64,000 bases of DNA, taken from the NCBI GenBank assembly GCA_024236095.1, contig JACKLD010000013.1:124001-188000 (forward strand), read 5' to 3'. Below, piece after piece: positions 58,598-64,000 of the stretch. The position numbers were made by a program, and so were the translations under genes. Position 1 is the first letter of the stretch, and each line of letters begins with the position of its first letter. The stretch comes from Pseudomonadaceae bacterium (lineage in GTDB: Bacteria; Pseudomonadota; Alphaproteobacteria; UBA2136; UBA6156). The notes beneath the pieces were generated by a model. It was not told the origin of the DNA, did no database searches, and saw nothing but the letters and a program-made list of their open reading frames with translations.

Positions 58598-60415
58598 CTA
58601 CATGGGCTGGTCGCGGCCCGATGTCAAGTCGGGCTCGGCACCCGAATTGTCATCGTGACCGTATTTTTTCCAAGTAGGCATGGCTTTCAGCTGTTCCCAC
58701 TTTTCCGCCGTCCAGTCACCTTCGCGCAAGGTTTCGCGCAAATGCTGGCGTTGTTGGCTGGCATGGAACCATTCGGCATAGGTTTTGTCGAACTCGGCTT
58801 GCGGGCTGGTCAGGCTTTCATCCAGCGTGGCCACGCCGGTGCTGCGCAGCAGCGCCGCCACGGTGGTGGCGTGGGGCCCGCTTTTCAGGTCTTCGCGCAG
58901 TTCTTCGGCAGAAAGCCGTTGCACCGTATAGGCGCGGAATACATGTTGCGCCAATTCGTTGGCAGGGCCGGGGGGGAAGGTCAGGCGGGCCAGATTTTCG
59001 TCAATCTGCGGCAATAGCTCCGGCCAGCGGCACACAATCGCGAGCAGGCGGGCGGCGCTGGCATGGCCTTGCACGGCGGGGCGGTAGTCGGCGGGGGCCT
59101 TTTTGTCAGACGGCCGCAGGCGCTGCTGCGGGGCGGCCTGTCCGCCATGCTGTTTGTTGGCCCGGGTGGCTTTGAACAGTTTGTCTTTCAGTGCCTGCTG
59201 GTAGCTTTTGCGCACCACCGCATTGCGGATGCGTGCCAGCAGCCCGCCCATTTCGCCCTCCACCTGTGCGCGGCCGTCGGCGGTGGAGATATCTCCCTTG
59301 CCCAGCAAAAACTCCCACAGCACCTGCTCCAGCGGCTTGGGCTCGGCCAACAGGCTTTTGAAGCCGCCGATACCATCTTTTTGCACCAGCGTGTCGGGGT
59401 CTTCGCCTTCCGGAAGGGTTACGAATTGCAGGGTTTTTCCAGGTTCCAGAATGGGCAGAACTTTTTCCGCCGCGCGCAGGGCGGCGGCCTGCCCCGCCTT
59501 GTCGCCGTCCAGACAGATAACGGGCGATGGATGATAGCGCCACAGCAGTGCAATCTGGTCTTCGGTAATGGCGGTGCCCAGCGGTGCCACGGCAGTGGGA
59601 AAGCCCGATTGGTAGAGGCTGACCACGTCCATGTAGCCCTCCACCACCACCAGTTGCTGGCCCTGCTTAAGGTGTGGTTTGGCGCGGTGCAGGTTGTACA
59701 GCAGGTAGCCTTTGTTGAAGTAGGGGTTTTCAGGGCTGTTGAGGTACTTCGGCTCGGTGCCGTCCAGAACTCTTCCGCCAAAGCCCACCGCACGGCCTTG
59801 GCCGTCGTGGATGGGGAACATCACACGGTGGCGGAAACGGTCGTAATCGCCGCGCGATTGTTTGCCTTCTTGGGTGAGGCCGGCCTCGCGCAGGGTGGCG
59901 GGGGCAAAACCCTCGTTGACCAGCGCGTCGTGCAGGTTGGTCCAGCCTTCCGGCGCATAGCCCAACTGGAACTCCACCACCGTGGCGGGGGTGAGCCCGC
60001 GCTTGTGCAGGTAATCGGCGGCGGCCGAGTTGGGCAGGCTGCGCTGGTAATACAGCACCGCGCGCTCCAGCGCCGCCATGCCGTCGGCGCGCTTCTTTTC
60101 CGCCTGCGGGTCGCTATACTCCGGCTTGGGCAGCGGCAAGCCCGCCTGCTTGGCCAGTTTTTCCACCACCTCGTTGAAGCTTCCGCCTTGGGTTTCCTGC
60201 ACGAAGGTGAACACATCGCCCGCCGCACCACAGCCGAAGCAGTAGTAGTTGCCTTCTTCGCGCACATGGAAGCTGGCCGATTTTTCGTTGTGAAACGGGC
60301 AGTTGGCCCACCAGTATTTGCCCTTTTTCTTTAGCGAGGGCACGGTCTTGCGTACTTCCTCTACCAGCGGGATGCGGGTCTTGATCTGGCTGATGAGGGA
60401 GGTGGGATACTTCAT
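58598..60415 (-). CDS. dnaG: DNA primase DnaG
   Basis: DnaG makes RNA primers at the replication fork. The 605-residue protein has the N-terminal zinc finger (Cys39, His42, Cys59, Cys62; CPFHNEKSASFH), the RNA-polymerase domain, a TOPRIM fold with VVVEGYMDVVSLYQSG and ICLDGDKAG, and a helical C-terminal DnaB-binding domain. It is divergent from greA and 82 bases upstream of rpoD. Confidence 0.97.
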   Translation of the reverse strand: MKYPTSLISQIKTRIPLVEEVRKTVPSLKKKGKYWWANCPFHNEKSASFHVREEGNYYCFGCGAAGDVFTFVQETQGGSFNEVVEKLAKQAGLPLPKPEYSDPQAEKKRADGMAALERAVLYYQRSLPNSAAADYLHKRGLTPATVVEFQLGYAPEGWTNLHDALVNEGFAPATLREAGLTQEGKQSRGDYDRFRHRVMFPIHDGQGRAVGFGGRVLDGTEPKYLNSPENPYFNKGYLLYNLHRAKPHLKQGQQLVVVEGYMDVVSLYQSGFPTAVAPLGTAITEDQIALLWRYHPSPVICLDGDKAGQAAALRAAEKVLPILEPGKTLQFVTLPEGEDPDTLVQKDGIGGFKSLLAEPKPLEQVLWEFLLGKGDISTADGRAQVEGEMGGLLARIRNAVVRKSYQQALKDKLFKATRANKQHGGQAAPQQRLRPSDKKAPADYRPAVQGHASAARLLAIVCRWPELLPQIDENLARLTFPPGPANELAQHVFRAYTVQRLSAEELREDLKSGPHATTVAALLRSTGVATLDESLTSPQAEFDKTYAEWFHASQQRQHLRETLREGDWTAEKWEQLKAMPTWKKYGHDDNSGAEPDLTSGRDQPM

Positions 60416-60469
60416 ATGAAGGAATTATACAGCCTTATACGGCAAAACGGCTTCCCATACAATGAAAAG

Positions 60470-60534
60470 TTGCATGGAAAGGACAAGTTGGTGTAGAATG
60501 CGCCCAAGCCTGAGTGGGGGCTTTTTTGTTGGCC
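60470..60534 (+). promoter_or_regulatory. Promoter and early hairpin in the greA leader
   Basis: TTGCAT and TAGAAT with an 18-base spacer (60470-60499) are followed by AAGCC, a loop and GGGGGC, then six T (to about 60527). The T-rich hairpin lies right at the expected transcript start, 50 bases before greA, so it may be an attenuator or the end of a tiny RNA. Confidence 0.4.
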
Positions 60535-60578
60535 CGCACCAAACCCGTCCGGAGACATTGCAAACGAAAGGAAACGCC

Positions 60579-61064
60579 ATGGAACGCGTCCCGATGACCA
60601 TTTACGGCCATGAGAAACTCAGTGCCGAACTGAAACACCTGCAACAGGTCGAGCGCCCGAACATCATCGCGCAGATTGATGAAGCCCGTGGCCACGGCGA
60701 CCTGAAGGAGAATGCCGAATACCACGCCGCCAAAGAGCGTCAGGGGTTTATCGAGGGCCGGATTGCCGAGCTGGAAAGCAAGCTCTCCCGCGCTGAAATT
60801 ATTGACCCCACCAAGAACACCGGCAGCCGCATCACGCTGGGTGCCACGGTGACACTGGTGGATTGCGACACCGACAAACAGGTGGTGTACGCGCTGGTGG
60901 GGCCCGATGAAGCGGATTTGGAAAAAGGGCTTATTTCCACCACCAGCCCCATCGGCCGCGCGCTGTTGGGCAAGGAGGAGGGCGACGAAGCCGTGGTGGC
61001 CGCCCCCGGCGGCAAACGCACCTATGAGGTGGAAAAGGTGGAGTTCAAACCGATTGCGGTGTGA
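60579..61064 (+). CDS. greA: Transcription elongation factor GreA
   Basis: GreA rescues backtracked RNA polymerase by stimulating transcript cleavage. The 161-residue protein has the N-terminal coiled coil (AELKHLQQVERPNIIAQIDE and ARGHGDLKENAEYHAAKERQ, with the acidic tip), and the C-terminal domain (ISTTSPIGRALLGKEEGDEA). GAAAGGAAA precedes the ATG. A bidirectional terminator follows. Confidence 0.97.
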   Translation: MERVPMTIYGHEKLSAELKHLQQVERPNIIAQIDEARGHGDLKENAEYHAAKERQGFIEGRIAELESKLSRAEIIDPTKNTGSRITLGATVTLVDCDTDKQVVYALVGPDEADLEKGLISTTSPIGRALLGKEEGDEAVVAAPGGKRTYEVEKVEFKPIAV

Positions 61065-61079
61065 GGCGGTGGTCAAAAC

Positions 61080-61107
61080 AAGAAAGGCCCCCGCAGGGGC
61101 CTTTCTT
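61080..61107. terminator. Bidirectional terminator after greA
   Basis: AAGAAAGGCCCC, CGCA and GGGGCCTTTCTT pair perfectly over 12 bp, with A and T runs on either side, between convergent greA and the small lipoprotein gene. Confidence 0.85.
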
Positions 61108-61118
61108 GTGCGTGCCGC

Positions 61119-61394
61119 TTAGTAGCAGGCGCGGTGGAAGGTCACACCGTTGTGGGTGTGGGCCTTGGTGCCACCGTTGGGGCAACCGGCGTAGTGCACC
61201 ATGCCGTGGATCATGTGCATGGTGGGGGCGGCCACGGCAGGCGCGCCAGCCTTGATGTTGTGGATGTTTTCAATCGCGCGGCATTCGCCATCGGCGAGGT
61301 TGATGCCGGCGTAGGGGCAGGTTTCATACTGCGGGGTGGTGCTGCAGGCGGCCAGGGTGGCAGCGGCGGCAGCGGCAAGAACGAGATGTTTCAT
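61119..61394 (-). CDS. Small cysteine/histidine-rich lipoprotein, 91 aa
   Basis: The precursor starts MKHLVLAAAAAATLAACSTT, a lipoprotein signal with Cys17. The mature part contains four more cysteines (ETCPYAG, DGECRAI, AGCPNGG, HRACY) and seven histidines (MHMIHGMVHYAG, KAHTHNG, FHRACY), which suggests disulfides or metal binding in the periplasm. AGGA precedes the ATG. I do not recognise the family. Confidence 0.65.
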   Translation of the reverse strand: MKHLVLAAAAAATLAACSTTPQYETCPYAGINLADGECRAIENIHNIKAGAPAVAAPTMHMIHGMVHYAGCPNGGTKAHTHNGVTFHRACY

Positions 61395-61505
61395 GGGGGT
61401 ATCCTATTCACTGTGCTGTTGGTTTGCGGAGCGCAACGGTTGCGCCCAACGGCTCGGAATACACCATAGTTTCAAAAAGCGCGCAAGGGTAACGCTTGGA
61501 AAAAG

Positions 61506-61778
61506 CTAGCGCGGGTTTGAAGGAATGGAAGAGATGTCAAGCCGGGAAACGTCAATTCGCTTTGCCTGCCCGACATGGGTGAAAAGAAACCCCGCTTCCG
61601 CCAACTGCGCGCGGTGGGCGTGGCCCAACGACCCCTCGTGTGCGGCGCGTTCCACCATCTCCATGGCGGGGGCGTAAAGGGGGCTGCCGGCCAGCGCTGT
61701 GCGGCTGTTGCGTTGCATGGCGCCGCAAATCTGCGCTACGGCCATGTTCATATTGAGGGTTGGAATATCGTTGCTCAT
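61506..61778 (-). CDS. Hypothetical protein, 90 aa, under the TATGTATACATA operator
   Basis: Not recognised. The 90-residue product starts MSNDIPTLNMNMAVAQICGA and is mostly helical (SPLYAPAMEMVERAAHEGSL, GHAHRAQLAEAGFLF). Leftward, TTGACA (61809-61814), a 17-base spacer and TACATA (61786-61791) form a promoter whose -10 box is inside the palindrome 61785-61798. The predicted transcript start is at the ATG itself, so translation may be leaderless; no ribosome binding site is visible. YrdC lies directly upstream. Confidence 0.6.
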   Translation of the reverse strand: MSNDIPTLNMNMAVAQICGAMQRNSRTALAGSPLYAPAMEMVERAAHEGSLGHAHRAQLAEAGFLFTHVGQAKRIDVSRLDISSIPSNPR

Positions 61779-61784
61779 ACGTCG

Positions 61785-61798
61785 TTATGTATACATAA
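61785..61798. promoter_or_regulatory. Palindromic operator TTATGTATACATAA
   Basis: A perfect 14-bp palindrome sharing the 12-bp core TATGTATACATA with the sites at 35604 and 62381. It covers the -10 box of the 90-aa gene's promoter, the place where a repressor would act. Confidence 0.7.
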
Positions 61799-61810
61799 AA
61801 AGGGTGGGTG

Positions 61811-62368
61811 TCAACGCAACCATTGGCCGTTTTGCGGGTTGAAAATCCGGCTTGGCATTCCGGACAGGGGTTGTGGCAGGGACAATGCGGGAGTCTCGGC
61901 AGGCAATTGGCAGGCTTGCGTGGCGGGAGGTTCGCCGGAAAGGTTGCAGCTGGTCGAAACCAATGGCCCGCCGGCAGCGCGCAGGTATTCTTGCATGTAG
62001 GGGCATGCAGGCAAGCGGATGGCCAGCGTCTCGCGCCCGCCGGTCAGCAGGATAGGCAAGGTGGGCAGGGCGGGCAAAATCAGGGTGACGGGCGGGGTTT
62101 GCGGGCCCCAGTGGGTGTGGATGGCCTCGACGCATGCCTTGGGCAACGGGTGGGGGCACAGATATGCCAGCTGGTCGGTGTGACCGATGAGCGTGATAAG
62201 CCCTTTGCGTTCGTCGCGCCGTTTCAGCCTGGTTATTGCTTTCAGTGCCGCCGGGTTGAACGGGTCGGCGCAGTAGCCGTACATGCCTTCGGCCGGAGCG
62301 ATGGCCACCTTGCCTGCGCTGATGGTGCGGACAAAATCATGCAATTGCGGGTCGGGCCATGTGGACAT
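61811..62368 (-). CDS. YrdC/Sua5-like (threonylcarbamoyl-AMP synthase family) protein
   Basis: The 185-residue protein has the YrdC fold: ISAGKVAIAPAEGMYGYCAD, the KRRDERKGLITLIG nucleotide-binding loop, and PLVSTSCNLSGEPPATQ in place of the usual STSANxSGxPx. The family makes threonylcarbamoyl-AMP for tRNA t6A or binds RNA. Whether it is the essential TsaC or an accessory paralogue is open; its regulation by a palindromic operator hints at an accessory role. The ATG at 62368 lies 12 bases from the palindrome at 62380. Confidence 0.8.
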   Translation of the reverse strand: MSTWPDPQLHDFVRTISAGKVAIAPAEGMYGYCADPFNPAALKAITRLKRRDERKGLITLIGHTDQLAYLCPHPLPKACVEAIHTHWGPQTPPVTLILPALPTLPILLTGGRETLAIRLPACPYMQEYLRAAGGPLVSTSCNLSGEPPATQACQLPAETPALSLPQPLSGMPSRIFNPQNGQWLR

Positions 62369-62379
62369 GCCTCGTTGTA

Positions 62380-62393
62380 ATATGTATACATAT
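62380..62393. promoter_or_regulatory. Palindromic operator ATATGTATACATAT between divergent genes
   Basis: A perfect 14-bp palindrome with the shared core TATGTATACATA. It lies between the divergent starts of YrdC (62368) and the 81-aa gene (62398), where one bound protein could block both. Confidence 0.7.
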
Positions 62394-62397
62394 GGCC

Positions 62398-62643
62398 ATG
62401 CAAGCGCGAAATGTCCCGTTGTTGAAAACCATGTCACGTTTGATGGCCGTGGCCGAATGCCGCGCCCCTCTTGCCGACCGTGTTGGGTCCATGACCGCTT
62501 TGGCGTCACGTTGCCCTGCGACGCTGTCGGTGTGGGCCTGTAACATGCCGTACGATACTAACGACCGGTTCAATCCCGAACTGCAACAATGGCAATTCCA
62601 TTTGCTGCTGCGTGATGAACGGGGCTATGTGATAGAACTTTAA
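62398..62643 (+). CDS. Hypothetical protein, 81 aa, divergent from YrdC
   Basis: Not recognised. The frame from the ATG at 62398 (or 62392, inside the operator) gives about 81 residues starting MQARNVPLLKTMSRLMAVAE, helical, with four cysteines and an end WQFHLLLRDERGYVIEL. There is no ribosome binding site, so it would be leaderless if real. It overlaps the following convergent gene by four bases. Moderate support: position opposite a regulated gene and a continuous frame. Confidence 0.45.
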   Translation: MQARNVPLLKTMSRLMAVAECRAPLADRVGSMTALASRCPATLSVWACNMPYDTNDRFNPELQQWQFHLLLRDERGYVIEL

Positions 62644-62828
62644 CGCTTGCTTTTTGGAGGGGGCGCAGAAGCCTCGCGGGCTTTGCGTTCATCCGCCAAG
62701 GTTTCCTCTACCAAGCTGTGCAGGCATTGCAGATGTTGGGCACCGTCCCCCGAAACCCACGGCGCCAATGCCAGAAGATGCAGGCGCATCTCCACCAGTT
62801 TGGCTGCAACGTTTTGTTTATCTCCCAC
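62640..62828 (-). CDS. Hypothetical protein, 62 aa, GTG start
   Basis: Not recognised. The frame from the GTG at 62828 encodes a helical, charged protein (AAKLVEMRLHLLALAPWVSG; CLHSLVEETLADERKAREAS) with a Pro/Lys-rich C-terminus. No clear ribosome binding site. It converges with the 81-aa frame, sharing four bases at the stops. The amphipathic helix pattern looks protein-like, but this is the least certain of the small genes here. Confidence 0.4.
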   Translation of the reverse strand: MGDKQNVAAKLVEMRLHLLALAPWVSGDGAQHLQCLHSLVEETLADERKAREASAPPPKSKR

Positions 62829-63050
62829 GCTTTAATGCTACATCCATGATATATTGCTTGGCAACCTTTATCTCCTTGATGCTGTTTCCAACACCTTGAT
62901 TTCATGTGGTTGCATGCCAGCGAAAGCTGACATGCCGCCGCGATGCCCCAACAAGCGCTTGACACCGCCCGCAAAGCCATGTACCACCCGCACAAACCCG
63001 TGCCGTGCGCCCCGTGCGGCCAACCGCGTACCCAAAGGAAAGCAACCACC

Positions 63051-63245
63051 ATGGCCAGCAAAGCCAAAGGCAACATCTACATCAAACTGGTCAGCCAGGC
63101 TATCAATCCTGCCACCGGCCGCAAGACCGGGTACTTCTACGTGACCAAGAAGAACCCCAAAAACAGCACGGAAAAATTCGAGTTCCGCAAGTACGACCCG
63201 GTGGTGCGTCAACACGCCATCTTCAAGGAAGAGAAGATGAAGTAA
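63051..63245 (+). CDS. rpmG: 50S ribosomal protein L33
   Basis: The 64-residue protein has NIYIKLVSQAINPATGRKTG, YFYVTKKNPKNSTEKFEFRK and ends VVRQHAIFKEEKMK. It lacks the zinc-binding cysteine pairs, so it is the zinc-free form of L33. AAAGGAAAG precedes the ATG; longer in-frame starts upstream have no family support. A strong terminator follows. Confidence 0.97.
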   Translation: MASKAKGNIYIKLVSQAINPATGRKTGYFYVTKKNPKNSTEKFEFRKYDPVVRQHAIFKEEKMK

Positions 63246-63268
63246 CCTTGGGGTTTCTTCAGGTTCAA

Positions 63269-63293
63269 CGGCCCTGCGGGGCCGTTTTTTTCA
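63269..63293 (+). terminator. Rho-independent terminator after rpmG
   Basis: ACGGCCC, TGC and GGGCCGT followed by seven T, 24 bases after the rpmG stop. Confidence 0.88.
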
Positions 63294-64000
63294 AAGTGCC
63301 AGTTCCACTTCAATCGGAATATGGTCGGACGGCTGCTCCTTGCCGCGTTCGTCACGGTAATGCGTCACGTTTGCCACCTTGGCTTTCAGCGCATCGCTCA
63401 CAAAGAGGTAGTCGATCCGCATGCCGCGATTGTTCACAAAGGCGTAGCTGCGGTAATCCCACCAGCTGAACAGCCCGGCTTCGTCGGTGGTCAGTCGCAG
63501 GGCATCATGCAAGTGGTCTCCCGCAAAGGTTTGCAGCCAACCGCGCTCGGCGGAGGTGAACATGCACTCCTTGCTGCGCTTGGCGGGGTTGTCCACATCG
63601 CGTTCATCGGCCGAGATGTTGAAATCACCGCCGACCACCAGCTGCGGAAACGCCGCCACTTCCCGTGCCGCCCAAGCGGTGAGGTGGGCGTAGAATTCCT
63701 CTTTGAACACGAATTTGGGGCTTTGCGTGCTCTCGCCGTTGGGGACATAGGCGCTGGCCACGCGGAGGTTGCCCTTGGGGTGTGCCACAGTGGCGGCGAT
63801 CAGCCGCGCATGGTCGGCAAACACGTCGCCGTGAAAGCCTTGCTCTACATCGCCTAACGGGTGGCGGCTGACAATGGCGACGCCGTTGTAGCTCTTTTGG
63901 CCATGGATGGCCACGTGCAACCCGCGTTCCTCAAATGGTGCGCGCGGGAACATCTCGTCGGCCACCTTGGTTTCCTGCAACAGCAGCACGTCGGGCTGGT
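63291..64000 (-). CDS. xthA: Exodeoxyribonuclease III, 5' end beyond the window
   Basis: This is an AP endonuclease/3'-exonuclease of base-excision repair. The visible 236 codons begin QPDVLLLQETKVADEMFP, carrying the metal-binding glutamate of LQET, then VAIHGQKSYNGVAIVSRHPL, VGGDFNISADERD (catalytic Asp and Asn) and the C-terminal DYLFVSDALKAK and PSDHIPIEVEL (Asp-His pair). The frame is open to base 64000, so about the first 30 residues are missing. It converges with rpmG at the terminator. Confidence 0.95.
   Translation of the reverse strand, partial: QPDVLLLQETKVADEMFPRAPFEERGLHVAIHGQKSYNGVAIVSRHPLGDVEQGFHGDVFADHARLIAATVAHPKGNLRVASAYVPNGESTQSPKFVFKEEFYAHLTAWAAREVAAFPQLVVGGDFNISADERDVDNPAKRSKECMFTSAERGWLQTFAGDHLHDALRLTTDEAGLFSWWDYRSYAFVNNRGMRIDYLFVSDALKAKVANVTHYRDERGKEQPSDHIPIEVELAL

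Noticed and set aside
62943..63050. In-frame N-terminal extension of rpmG
   Set aside because: L33 starts at the ATG at 63051 with a good ribosome binding site; the extension is Pro/Cys-rich and unlike L33.

Overview
The window is a gene-dense stretch of a GC-rich, motile, aerobically respiring bacterium, most likely an alphaproteobacterium. The pointers are a FliX-like flagellar assembly protein (a family known from alphaproteobacteria), an LDH-type mdh grouped with sucC and sucD, alphaproteobacterial-looking RpoD, PNPase and IF2, an endonuclease-type MutL, and sigma-54 flagellar promoters. Some traits are unusual for that class: a FliW-CsrA pair inside the flgK-flgL operon, an HdrB-like SdhE (class E succinate dehydrogenase), and an RpoD without a recognisable region 1.1. 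I cannot name the genus. I saw no rRNA, tRNA, CRISPR array or insertion sequence.

Layout. Bases 1-10.4 kb carry the start of sdhA, pnp, a VirB2-like/amidase fusion with a small exported partner, trpS, a flippase-like membrane protein, a 3-hydroxyacyl-CoA dehydrogenase, def-fmt, three unknown small genes and truA. Bases 10.4-16.3 kb hold flagellar export and basal-body genes (fliE, degenerate EAL protein, fliQ, fliR, fliX-like, flhB; leftward small membrane protein-flgA-flgH). Bases 16.4-21.3 kb carry mutL and two c-di-GMP-type proteins. flgF-flgG follow, then pth, ychF, an rRNA methyltransferase and msrB. The transcription/translation cluster rimP-nusA-infB runs to 31.1 kb.

Bases 31.2-41.2 kb are a metabolic and accessory region: GNAT, sdhE, M48 peptidase, a large Nudix-like protein, mdh, an FMN reductase, sucC and sucD. 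Small unknown genes, hairpin repeats and a GIY-YIG nuclease are interspersed. Bases 41.2-47.8 kb return to flagella: divergent flgBC and flgI-flgJ(N)-flgN, then leftward flgK-flgL-csrA-fliW. From 48 kb come an unknown protein, the cytochrome bc1 operon petABC, an overlapping NADAR-GNAT-Nudix set, rsmD, a pseudouridine synthase, a glutamine amidotransferase, tadA, rpoD, dnaG, greA, a YrdC protein with small unknown genes, rpmG and the truncated xthA.

How it fits together. Five sites of form TTGGCAC-N5-nTGCA, with GG and GC ten bases apart, lie upstream of flgF, flgB, flgI, the flgA operon and flgK, so a sigma-54 programme probably drives these genes; FliW-CsrA may set flagellin translation. 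A second shared signal, the 12-bp palindrome TATGTATACATA, occurs three times, each at a promoter or start site (Nudix-like gene/mdh; the 90-aa gene; YrdC/81-aa gene), suggesting a small regulon under one unidentified repressor. Dispersed hairpin repeats (GTCATTCCCGCG type and a larger CGTCATTGCGAGGA type) mark places where operons have been interrupted, notably between sucC and sucD.
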